64,000 bases of DNA, from assembly GCA_037179385.1 (NCBI GenBank), contig CM074193.1:5911547-5975546 (forward strand), read 5' to 3'. This document shows, in pieces, positions 37,801-51,100 of the stretch. Below the pieces are notes generated by a model. That model was not told the DNA's origin. It was given only the letters and a program-made list of their open reading frames with translations, and ran no database searches. Position numbers and translations under genes: made by a program. This DNA is from Holothuria scabra. Its lineage: Eukaryota > Echinodermata > Holothuroidea > Aspidochirotida > Holothuriidae. The first letter of the stretch is position 1, and every line of letters starts with the position of its first letter.

Positions 37801-40800
37801 GTTTTCTCATTTCCCATAATCCCTTGCGTACCTTTGGTCTTGTACGAACTTGTGTTTAAGCAACACCGTAACGCAGGGTTGTCTCCGATATACTATGCAG
37901 CTGTACACCTACAAGGCCTGCAATTACCATACCCGTTCCTTTGCTGCCAGTGCCAGTACAGTATCGCCATTGAGCCTTGTATTCTGCTGTGAAAGATATG
38001 TACAGTCAGGGTTACTGTGTCGAGGTAACCGTTCGGTATTTGGACTTTTCTCGTATCTGTCAGTAGGTAGATAGAAGGGCAATTTGTAAACAAGTTTCTC
38101 CTCGTCAGGGTGACCCTGAGTCCATACGTTGTTTTAACCGCCTGTGAGGCATTTGTTCATTGTGTACAGCACTGGGCATAGAAAGAGGATCTCGCAAATG
38201 TCAATGATGGAATACCAGAAAAAAGTTCGCCATATGAATTATATATGGGTGGAAAGGTAAATAAATTAACGGTATTCTACAGTGACGATTCTTGTCTGAA
38301 GGAAAAATTTAAAACAAAGTGTCTAACTCCCTAAACCTAAAAATCTAAGCCCAAAATGTATGGTTCGATTCAGCAAGTGAGCTAAAACTAGTTACTGCAT
38401 ACGTTAATGCTAGTCAGCAGTAGCCTATACATTCCTTTCACAAAGCAGGATCGAGTAGCTACTGAAAAAGGGTCGACAAAAATCCACGTGGCCAAGAACA
38501 TCGAAAATATTCACAAGGCATGTGTAGTAGTCCCTTATACAACAATGAGCAATACTTTTTTAAACTTTAGATGTAAAGTTTTGTTTACGATGTAATTTTC
38601 TTCAGCATGTCTTGGCATGTCTTTTGCCAGTTGCCTAACGTATAGCACATATGTACATCGTGAACCTATCCTATACATATCTTTACCTGCAATATTCTTA
38701 CTAGTAACTGGGAAAGCTGTGTGAAAGTGGTGAATGTTTTCTTTTCGGTTTGGATGAAAGAGAAACCTATGCGTTCATGATGGTATGTGTGTGTATGTAT
38801 GTGTGTGCATGTGCGTGTGTATGTGTGTTTGTGACACTGCTCGTTAACACTATATCTTAGGAATGTCTGACAAGTTTTCCAACTTGGCACATAGGCTAGG
38901 TCCCCCATACAGAGAGAAAGAACTGTACTGTTTTTGGTGGAAGTCAAACGTCATCTGTGGTCCCCAGGGGTCAAATCTGAATATCTCGTTAATGCAATAT
39001 ATCAAGGTAGGAAACTGAGATAGATTCTATATTTGGTATGTGTATGCGCTATGGCCAGAAGATGGTCCTTATCGATTTTGGACAAGGTCAAAGGTCATCC
39101 AGGATCACCATAGGTCAAGATCTGAAAATCTCGTAAACATGATGTCTCCAGATAGAAAACTTGGATACATTTCATATTTGGTAAAAAAGCATCCAAGGTC
39201 ACCAGGTATCAATGTCTGAAAACTTTATTAAGGTGATATCTCCAGATTTGAAACTTGGATAATTTCATATATGTGGTATGTGGATGCGTTATGGTCAGAA
39301 GATGATTCCTGTTGTTCTTGGAGGAACTCAAAGGTCATCCATTCATGGTTATAAGGGGTCAAAGTCTGAAAATGTGTAGGTTCCTTCTTTCATAAGATTT
39401 ATACTCTATCTTTGATCGGTATAAAATTCATGATGGAATGTTTTACTTAAACCCTTTTGACCTACACATTCTAACTTCGATCTGCCAACTTGGAGATATA
39501 TATATATATACACAAATAAACATACAAATAAACAGCTGCCACCTTACAGCATTCCACATCTCAATTATAGAAGCGTAAATTCCAATATACTGTATACAGA
39601 AGTACAAAAGTTTATAGTGATGTTTCAAAGGTAAGTAGAGCCTGTCAAAATGTTGCTATAAAGTTACAGTATTTTTCCGTAATTTGTCTATGATTCTAAG
39701 TGTATATTCTTATGTTTCTTTATATATATACATAACACTGGATCAACTCTGTAAGCGAAAGGTCAAATTGGCCTATACGAAAGGCGAAAACAAAAACAAA
39801 TACATAGATTATATTTTCCCTTTTAGTTTTGAGATATATATGCACGCTATTTCAATGGCCCTAATCCTTATTGTTAAGGGATACATGTACCTAACTTGGT
39901 GTGCATTGAAGTAATTGCATTAAACAAGTCAGTGTTCTCATTAGGCCCCCAATCCCAAGAGCCCCAGAACCCTCAAATTTTTTTTCCAAGGGTCCCATAT
40001 ATTTTTGGAAGAGTCCCAAGATGAAGCATCAACAAAAATGCAGTAATCAGTGACGCTCTGCAATTTCCATTCAGATGTTCTGTTGTGATATTTTGCAACA
40101 CGCCGCTGCGTAAAACTGTCTGGCATTGACAAGTGATGTTACTCTGACTAAGCTGGACAGAATAGCGTGGCAGATGATCTAGTACGTACTTAGCTCCTGC
40201 GCTATCACAGAGCTGGGCCACATTACTAATCGATCTTATAAATTAGTGTTGACCGATAGTATGCTATAATCTATAATACCCCATAACCAATTATTTAATT
40301 TAACAATCGGCTGGATGCCAACTACCCAATAATTAAAAAGAGGGAAGTCACATGTTTGACTCTTTAGTACGCACCCTTTGCTTTGTGCATATCCAATTAC
40401 CCATAAGCAGTTCAGGATGGAAAATATTGGGAATAGGTCTCTTCGTTTCATGCACATATCGTTTTTGTAGGTGTAATATTTTCACTTCTATAGTGGAGAT
40501 ACAAATCAAACGTTAATACAGTAAAATTGTTTGCAGTTGATGTCAAATGCCCTTTGATAATTTAGTTCTTAGGCCAACATCATGCACTGGCTAGTTTTCA
40601 TCCCCCAATCATGTCGAAATATTTGCATTCTTTTACTGTACTGGATTGTAGTTGCGCTATGTACTGTAGCTACTCTCCCGCTTTAACGAACCACATGTAG
40701 AGCAATCATGAAAATCTTAGCAGTTCTGGGCAACAAAACAATTGCACCCAATTAACGTATCTTATGGTTCCTTTCGGATATAAATATCCCCGTAAGTTTT

Positions 40801-43800
40801 AAGCAGTTCTTGCCCAAAACCTACGTCTTGTTGAAAAAGAATATACAACTGAAATGCACCTAGGTCAGATCCCCGAAAAATCCACCTACGCAGAGATTTG
40901 CAATACGGTTTCTAGGTGAATTAAGCACGGCGCTCGCCCGGTTTCGCTAGCCGGCTGTATAAACATGACAAGTGGGGTCGTCAGAACACAAACTCAACGT
41001 GAAAACTTGTCTCAAGACCAAAATTTTCACACACTAAATCACTTAGGCCAAGGCTCGAGTTGTGATTGGCTGGCTAGAAACAACGCAATTGAACCAATCA
41101 CGATACAGGGGCCAATTTAAATTTTGCAATGGATCGTATGCATATGATGTCACCGAGCAAAACATGATGCCTTGTTTCGTGGTAAAAATGGACACGCATG
41201 TAAGTCTACTGCATGTGTGGGCCAAGAAGTTTGCTGCATGAGACCATGTGCATCATGTTTTCGTTTACAAGGACATGAAATGACAACATTGCATAAGTCC
41301 TACTGTACTGTAAAAAACATTACGGACGGAATGCTGGGAATGGCTTAATTTATGCAAGTTAATAACCACCGAACTTCACAATTAACGTTTTAGGTAGGTG
41401 TAACAAAACGTGCACAGATATGCATGCAAAGCTTTGGGATTTGAAAAAAATGGCAAAACACTGCAGCTAGATAGTCTGTATTATGTGTTTTGTGCAGAAC
41501 AGTTTGCACAGCAACTTATGCTGCGCTTTCTGCGAGACAGCAAGGAATACACCTTGAATGCAACTCTAAATCTAATTTCAGGTAATACTACGGGGTTATA
41601 CTGTAGTGGAAAATATCAAACGATCATTCCCATGGCAGGGGTAAAAGTTATACATTTGTGATTATCATTGCATCCTGTTTTGGCGAGAAGTTAAAGGATT
41701 GATAGTATTTACGGCAATTTTAAGGAAACTATGAGCAAGTTTCAAGTATACTTTGCCCCTTTTTCCAGTTTTCAAATAGTCTGTGGTAATGATCAGTTGA
41801 ATGGCAGAATTTTACCGATGCTGATTCTTTACCGATAACAGAATAATCGGCCAGATGCCTATTACTTAACAGATGATTGGTCGAACAATCAGTCGAACAA
41901 TCGTTCTAGTCAGAGAAAGTTTCCTGCATGGATTTTGTGAAGTGACATCGACAATGAGCCTTTGAAGGCAATGGGTTAGTGTGAACTTTTCAACACAAAA
42001 CTTTCTATGCCTCCATGCCAAAATTTTACATGCATTTAGCAAGCAAATTCCGTGCGTTCCTGGGACGCACAGGATTTTGTTTCAAGCGTCTCGAGTCGAA
42101 CTCGTGCGTCATTAACCGGGAGCTCGGGTTAGTGAGAACCCTGCAAGTGGTAAATCGGACTTGTGTATAGAGTTACGCATTCCCACATAACACTGTAAAA
42201 CGTTAAAGGTCATGTGACATACCACCAAAAAGAGCTCTTTCACTTGTCAGTTAAGGAGTTGGGCCCTACAACAATTTTGACAACTTCACACAGCCCAACA
42301 ACACATAACCGTATTGAGATACAGCTGCATTGCTGCTCTAGTTTATTGATGGCAAAGAATCCTAAGTTTCAAATATATGTATAAGTATTGTACAGTTTGT
42401 CAGACTTCAAAGTTCAGAGAACACAGATGTCTGTATGCTGAATTTTGCTTGGTGGGATTAGATGAATGTGCTGGCCATGCAAAATTTGCTCACTTGCAAG
42501 AGCTACTAATAGTTGCTATGTATCTATTAAAAGCAATGACTATTGAAAAGTGAGTGTTTATATGGGCATTTTTCTCACAGCCATGTTATACACCAAGTAG
42601 ACTTTATCATTGTTTGGTGGAAAAACTTGACCAAGTACATGCTTTGTGGTGTGTGTGTGTATGAGGGCAGGCAAGGTCCTCAATATTAACTGAATTCTTT
42701 TTGATTAATACCAAATTGAAAAGTCCAGAGAGTTCACATTACTCTGCCAGAGCTGCCAAGTCTTCCTGATTCTGCAGAAGACTTCCTGAAAATTTCACCT
42801 CAAAACATGCAAAATATAAAATCTTCCTGATTGAGAACAGAATTTCCCTCATTGAAATACACACAAAACCCTGAAATCTTCCTGATTGATAAGGTAAATC
42901 TTCCTTATTTCAAGACCTCAATGTTGGCAGCTGTGCTCTGCATGCACATCGAGTGGGTTGATTGAAAAATTAGTCTTGCACACTGTAGGGGGGGCATAAT
43001 GTAGGAAGGAATGTATCTGCACAAGGATGGGCTAGAGGTAACTCAAGTTTGTAGAATTGAAACTGTCTGAGATGAATATATTTTACCTTTTAAGACTTAA
43101 CTTAAGAGAAGTGAGGTAACATATATTTAACAGTTGAAATTACCTTGAAACTCTCATTTGTTGTTGTTATAGGTGCAACATCCTGCTGCAAAGATGTTAG
43201 TTTTAGCAACACAACAGATGGAACAGGAGATTGGTGATGGTACAAACTTTGTAATGGTATTTGCTGGTGCTCTCTTAGAGTATGCTGAAGATCTCCTTAG
43301 AATGGTATGTTATATACACATGTCTCCATCTTTAATCAGTATCTTTAAGCATGTCAGATGAAATATACATAAATATATACTGATCAAGTGGTCGAATTAA
43401 ATGTAGTCAGAAGAGTTAAGAGAATGCTAAATGTATTTCTGTTTATAATCATGTACTTCTTCAAAGCATATTACAGGGATTCTGTCAGAAACCCCCAAAA
43501 GATGGGATTTGTTACTGCCAACCCCCAAGTCCATGTTACAGGTTGGTCGAAGGAACAAAACTTGCGTCAATGCCCCTTTAAGGTGAAATCTTCAGGTTTT
43601 TAAAGGGAATTTATTATGTAAGTTCAAACCCTGCTTCTAAGGTGTTCTTGCCTCAAAAATGAAACCAAGATATTGACATTATTTTTATGGAAATGAAAAA
43701 TGCATGGAGATTTGTCCTTCCTTTGGAATAGGAAACTAACCCCCCTACACCCCCTTTCCCAAATGGAAACCCTGTATGACAAAATTCAGTGGTTTTTGCA

Positions 43801-45077
43801 TAACAGCAGATGATACTTTCTCTCTTTTGTTTCTTTTTGGGGTGTAAAAGTAATATGCTTAAAGGGATTAAGTTTGAAATTGATTTTAGAGAAAGTTATG
43901 GTATTTGTGGTATATTGTGAAGTAGTGTATATCTTTGTTTTAAAGGGACTCTCACCAACTGAAGTTATTGAAGGATATGAGGTTGCTTTAAAGAAAACTT
44001 TAGAAATCTTGCCAGGTATGAAAATTTGAAATATACCCCATGTGATCTATGAACGTAGGAAATTAAACGATTTCTTAACCCCTCAGCTGCAAAATACCTC
44101 CTATGTCACTGCGAAACCATAGCACTCAGCTGCGTCCTGGAATAGCTCATTATAAACCCACGGTGTCTTAATTGTGTTTTAGACGTGGAGTAGGCTTGAA
44201 GAAGAGATATTATCTACATATGTATCCTTTTAGGGCATAGCGAGTGCAAATATGGCAACCTCTGTGAAAGAAACTGCATTTTGTGGAACCCGTACCTACC
44301 TACTGTGTATACTAGTTAGTAAGATAAGATTTAATGACACAGCAACACCAATGTGTTCTGTAGTGTCATACTTTTCAAATACTGTTCAAGTCCTCCCATT
44401 TAGTCGCCTCTTACAACAGATGGGGAATACCGTGGGCATATTCTACAACCCCCAACCCACAGGGGGTACTGTGTATACTAATGTTATACATAGCTAACTG
44501 TGACAGGATGGACCCCTTTCCTTCAGGAAATGGTTAAGTTTAGATAGATTAGGATCCAATTCAATTTGCAGTACTTTCCAATTTACTCTTCGAAAATTTT
44601 GTTTGAATGTTGTGTTTCATAATTGTCCTGACTTTTCAACATAGTTCTTGTTGATACTTTCTTTCAGACTTATCGTGTGGTTCTCTTAAAGACTTGACTG
44701 ATGTTAATGAAGTTACACAAGCGATACGAACTGCTATAATGAGCAAACAGTATGGAAATGAAGATTTTTTGGCAAAGCTTGTCGCACAAGCATGCAGTAA
44801 GTCTTCTTCCACACTTCCGAGAATGTCTTAATGCCAACATATTGTTTACTGTGTTGCAGAGATTTGTGATCTTTTAGACGAGGTTGTATACTTGGGAACT
44901 ATTACCTTAAGTTTTTTTGCAAGTGACACAAATTGTCACATTTGACTGTTTGAGAGTTGTTGCACCCATACTTGGGTAAGGCATGCATTCTAAATTATCC
45001 TTCTATTGCTGTAAATTTTTCATTTTGTCATTTTTGGTTCCTTGCGGTAGCAAAGGAACCTATGTAGTCAGGTTGGC

Positions 45078-45117
<40 letters not shown>

Positions 45118-48100
45118 CACTTGCTTCGGTACGCTCTAACTCAACAAGGGAAGGTTGGATGGAACTTGGATTTGGTACATAGATTCGTCATAGGGAGAAG
45201 GTGTGCCCTATCGTTTTTGGTGGAGGTCAAAGGTCATTTGGGGGCACCAGAGGTCAAAAACTAAAAACCTTCTCAACAGGATATTTCTAGTTAGGAAACT
45301 TGGATAGATGTCATACTTGGTGTGTGGATGTGTTATGGTGTAAGGATGAAATTGGATATGTTCTGTGAAGGTCAAGGGGTTGTCTGAGGTCACCAGGGGT
45401 CAAACACCGAAAAACATTTTAACACAGTATTTTAAGGTAGAAAGGACAGATTTCAAAGCAATCTGTGTTTGGTTATGGTCAAAGGTCATCAAGGTCATTG
45501 GAGGTCAACTGCTGGAAATGTTATTTAGAAAATCTTGTAAGCTAGATAAAGATAGTTTCAATAGATTTTTTATCTCACCTGGTTTTGCATGCTTACACAC
45601 CCAAACACCTTAGAAATTTGTCCTTTATGTTGGTTCAGTAATGATTCCTTTGGGTTGTACACATATTTTGGATCATTCAAAGTTTTAAGAGGGCAATAAC
45701 TGAAATCTGTAGATTTTACTGAGCACAGGTCACTCTGCATTAAACTGGTCTCTCTGCCAGTGGAAGCAATGCATGGATTCTACAATATGTCTCTTTAATA
45801 CTGCTGTGCTCTGTGGGGGTAACCTTATCCTCATTCTATTATCACACTTCATTAATCACTTGCTTTCTGTGTGACTGCTGAATAAACCCTGTTTTCTGTG
45901 TAGAGGTAGCAAACTGGACAAAAGGTAGATTGTTTTAAAGTAACAGCAAGTTTTATTTGAGAGCCGGTAAAAATAACTTGTGAGAGAAATACAACCTTTG
46001 GGGTGTTTTTCTCTCTCTGACCACATTGTGTATCATTTATTGGTGATAATATCAAATTTGATTACAAGCATAAATACATATGGAAATGAGGTAGTGTTTT
46101 TGAAGGATTACCAAGCATTACAAAAGTTGAATGTCAGTAAAGCCACAGAAATTTAATTTTTGATTTCATGTAAAATTAGTTCTAAAATACCACTTGTGAA
46201 GATGTTACAAACATTGAGTACAGTATGAACTTTTGCTTAGCTCTATTTCACAGACTGGCTGTACAGTTCTTATAATATCCAGCAAGGAACCACAGTGCCC
46301 ATTGGGCTCTTGTTTGACTGGTTAGTCAATATTTGCCCTCAAAATTCTTTTTCACTATATGAAAAATATGGACTTTATAGCCCCTGTGACTCCATTTGGG
46401 GGGCTATTTTTTTATATATATTTGGAGGCTGATAATAATAAGCTCTGTATTTCCTACCCTGAGTTGTTCCCGAAATAAAACTTGGAAGTAGATGTAGCAT
46501 TGCTGTGGGGGTAGGTTTTGAAAAGTTATGTAGGGTTATGTTTACTTCCACAGTTGAACATTAGTTGAGATGGTGTTTGAGTATGAATGAGGTAGCTTTT
46601 TGTTGAGTATTTCATCAATATTCTGTCTGAATGAAACTTTCAGGAGTGAATAGAGAAATTTAGGAATACATCACTTCCAGCTTGGTCCATAAGGATAATT
46701 GTACCTTATGCCTGTGTTTGCATACATTTAGGTATAGATGCAAACCAGCAAACCTTTATTTATCTTCTTTGTATTATATTGTTTCAATGTATGTGGTCTA
46801 ATGAATCAGCAACTGCTATGAATGTCCTCTGACAGTTGTGAATAAGATGCCTTCCATGCATCATGTATAAACTTTTCCCAATTAGTCTATTAGAATATCA
46901 TTTACTTGCAGTCAAAACCCTGCTTCCTGTGCATAGGATGAGCATAATTTAGAACAAACGTTGGAATTTGGTGAAGTGTTGTACTGTCTTCCAAGGGAAC
47001 TTAACAGAAAATGCTTCATTAATGAAAGATAACTTACAGTTGTCATTTATCTTTTTTTCTTTCAGTTTCTGTCTACACAAAGACAAAAACATTTAATGTA
47101 GATAATGTAAGGGTAGCCAAAATTTTGGTGAGTGCTTAATTATCAATTATTTTCTTATTTTGAAAGATCAATAAAATAGTTCCAGATATTTGATTCACTG
47201 TAAAACATTTGTGGTATTCTTGTTACTGAATGAAATGTTAGATGCTTTATCTAGATGTGTGTTTCAGGTTCTGTAGGAAAAAAGTATCAAAAAAAGTACA
47301 TGCACATGATTTGTATAACCGCCTTGTGTTTGAATGTTGGCAGAATCTAGAATTAAATGCAAAATATTTCCTTAAAAGAAATCTCAACTCCAACCTTTTT
47401 TCTGCCATGGAAATGTACACTTGGTATGAAGAATGAACTGTCTTGCTTTGGCAAAGTCTTCCTGTGGTAAAATCATTCATTTGGGGGCAGAAGATAAAAA
47501 TTACAATACAACCCTTTGGTAGATGAAATATTCTTATGTTAATGCTGTTGTGCTCTAAAATATTTGTGTAATGGAAAAATGTGCTAACCCACATGATGAA
47601 AGCTCACCTTTTGTCATGCTAAGTGACTTTATAGATGTACTTAATAAGGACATTTCATACTTAGTGCAAGGTTGTTATTGATGTAAATGCATCGGGAGTA
47701 TTGAACCTTGGCTAGATGTAAATCTGTTTGGTTTAAAATGTTTCTGTACAGGGTTCTGGTGTGTTGAGTTCTTCAGTAGTTCCAGGGATGGTTTTCAAGA
47801 AGACTGTTGAAGGAGATGTTAAAAGGGTGGAAAAAGGAAAGATTGCTGTGTATTCCTGTCCTGTAGATTCATCCAACACTGAAACTAAGGTAAGTCATCT
47901 ATGCATTTTCTCTCCTTTGCAAATGTAACACAGTTTTGATGGAATGACTGACTCGTCACTGGTAGTGATGGGGAAAATGAAAAGGGAGGGTTCCATATTT
48001 ATTCTCCCAACCTAGTCGCAGTGTAGACAACAACCCATGCCCGTAGTATGCACAGTCCTACGAAAATGAAATTTCCAATGAGTCAAAGTTTGTCATGTTA

Positions 48101-51100
48101 AGAGGCAACCACTGCATCTAAGAGCATTGTTGTCATGTAAAACTTAACATGAGAGGACCTTTCATCATTCAGATGGTGGAGAAACTTTGTTGCATGTTGT
48201 GTCTTGTATATCAGCAGGTGCAGATTATCTCTTAAGATTTTTCACTGTCATTCGGTGATCATTCCGTGCGACCAATTTGTCTTTCAAATACAAGAGCCAT
48301 GACTGTAGTGTTAACAAGATACAACAAGTTCATTTACAGACCATTTTTGATTCCTTGCCGTAGGCAGGCAACGAATCTCTGCGATGATGATGTCGTGTGT
48401 GTGTGTTTGTGACACTTGCTTGTAAACACGATATCTTAAGATAGGAATGTCTGACACTTTTCATATTTGGTATATAGATTAATCATGTCGAGAGGAAGAA
48501 CCCTATTGTTTTTAGTAGAGGTCAAAGGTCATTTGAGGTCACCAGCGGTAAAATTGCGACAACTTCAAAAATAGCTTGTAAACACAATATCTTCAGATAG
48601 GAGTGAGGGACACTTTTCATACTTGGTATATAGATTTGTCATGTTAAGAAGAAGAACCCTATTGCTTTTGGTAGAGGTCAAAGGTCATTTGAGGTCACCA
48701 AAGGTAAAAATTGCGAATACGCCAAAAATGACTTGTATCTTCAGATAGGATTGCCCTACAGTTTTCATACTTGGTGTATAGATTTGTCATGTTGAGAGGG
48801 AGAACCCTATTGTTTTTTGGTAGAGGTTAAAGGTCATTTGAGGTCACTAGCAGTAAAATTGTGAAAACTTCGAAAATGGCTTGTAAACACGATATCTTCA
48901 GATAGGAGTTACTGACACTTCTCATACTTGGTATATAGGTTTGTCATGTTGAGAGGAAGAACCCTATTGTTTTTGGTTGAGGTCAAAGGCCATTTGAGGT
49001 CACCAGCTGTAAAATTGAGAAAATGCTGAAAATGGCTTGTAAACACAATATCTTCAGATAGGAGATACTCTTCATACTTGGTATATAGATTTGTCATGTT
49101 AAGAAGAAGAACCCTATTGCTTTTGGTAGAGGTCAAAGGTCCTTTGAGGTCACCAGCGGAAAAATTGCAAAAACGCCGAAAATGGCTTGTAAACACAATA
49201 TCTTCAGATAGGTATGCTCGAAAACCTTCATACTTGGTAAATAGATTTGCCATGTTGAGAGGAAGACCCCTATTGTTTTTGGTAGAGTTCAAAGGTCATT
49301 TGAGGTCACTAGCAGTAAAATTGCGAAAACTTCGAAAATGGCTTGTAAACTTGATATCTTCAGATAGGAGTGACTGACATTTCTTATACTTGGTATATAG
49401 GTTGGTCATGTTGAGAGGAAGAACCCTATTGTTTTTGGTTGAGGTCAAAGGTCATTTGAGGTCACCAGTGGTAAAATTGCGAAAATGCTGAAAATGGCTT
49501 GTAAACACCAAATCTTCAAAAAGGAGTGACAGATACTTTTCATATTTGGTATATAGGTTTGCCATGTTGAGAGAAAGAAGCCTATTGCTTTTGGTAGAAG
49601 TCAAAGGTCATTTGAGGTCACCAGTGGTAAAATTGGGAAAATGCCAAAAATGGCTTTTAAACATGATTTCTTCAGACAGGAGTGACCGACACTTCTCATA
49701 CTTGGTATATCGGTTTGTCATGTTGAGAGGAAGAAGTCTATTGTTTTTGGCTGAGGTCAAAGGTCATTTGAGGTCATCAGATATCTCCAGATAAGAGTAA
49801 CAGATACTTTTCATATTTGGTATGTAGATTTGTCATGTTGAGAGAAAGAAGCCTATTGTTTTTGGTAGAGGTCAAAGGTCATTTGAGGTCACCAGCGGTA
49901 AAATTGCGAAAATTCTGTTCATAAAATGTAAAGAAAAATCTATCAAGCACTGTCAATTTGAAAGCAGGTAAGGTATTTGATGGCAAGGAATCACTAAGCC
50001 TTTTGGCTTTCTGGTTCAAATAGCACTTACCAAGGAATGGCAGTGTTCATTAATTTTTGCTACAGAAAAATGTCATTGACAAAAATAATTCATACCAAAA
50101 ACCTATCTCACAAACCTTTGTGACTTTTGTATGAAAAGGGGGAAGAGGTTGAGCTGTTCCAAGATTGGAAGCATTCATTGCATGTCTTTAGCATATGTTA
50201 TTAACATTTTTATGATAAAGTTACTGTAAGTTGTTTACACGGACAGCAATCGCAGCAGTTATTCTAATAGTCAGTCCCTTGATCTATTATCATTCTGTTT
50301 TTAGGGGACAGTCTTGATCAAGAATGCAAAAGAACTGATGAGTTACAGTAAGGAGGAAGAAAATGTCCTTGAAACAGTAAGTATGTTTAAAGTACGAATA
50401 GTGTTAGATTAACTTTATGGTTCCTATTCTGAAGTTCAGGTACAAGCCTTGATTTTCCAGAAAAGCTACAAATCACACTCCACAGAAAATTTAAGTGTGT
50501 GGTTGGTGTACTGCTATGTTACACTTTAGATACATGTAACTGAATTCCCATTCTTTATCTAAATGCAAAAAATTACACTTCTAACTGTGATTTAAGGTGA
50601 TTGATGGGGTATGGGATTGCACTGGTACACCTCAAAAGTCCTGAAGGGGCAAGAAGAGATTAACAAAATCCTGGCTTGTACTATGTTTTAAACAAATGAT
50701 GTCTTACACCTGGTATAGCTTACTCCCACTTCTTTTCAGGAATAATGAGTAATAAAAGATCATATCGATTGTAGTGGGGTCACAGTTTTATGTTACTTTT
50801 ACACTTATTCCAATGGTATTCTGATCCTTTCACTCCTGGTTGGTTCACATGGTTTCTTATTTTGAAGCTCTGAACCATCCACTCACATGACAGAGCTCAA
50901 TGGGTACTATGAGAATTCAACTGGAGAGAGGTTTTTATTGCTGAATGTTATTTTGATTGTTCAGACCTCCACAGCAAAGATATTTGATAACTTCAAACTT
51001 ATCAAAAGATTTTTACATCTGCATTACATTTTCTCTGCCTAAAAGCAGCTTAAGACATCTGAGTAAAAATATGTAACTGTACTTTGCCCAAGCCTGACTG

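Noticed and set aside
44037..44200. Further TTAACCCC element in CCT8 intron 4
   Set aside because: It begins like the piggyBac-type MITE but the second end is not found and the interior is unrelated.
49078..49794. Repetitive open frames (RSLLLLVEVKGHLRS-type) in CCT8 intron 7
   Set aside because: They follow the ~155-bp tandem units of a non-coding element and have no start context or family.
48519..49881. CRISPR array
   Set aside because: Regular spacing, but the units are ~155 bp with no unique spacers, the repeat is imperfect and the DNA is clearly eukaryotic.
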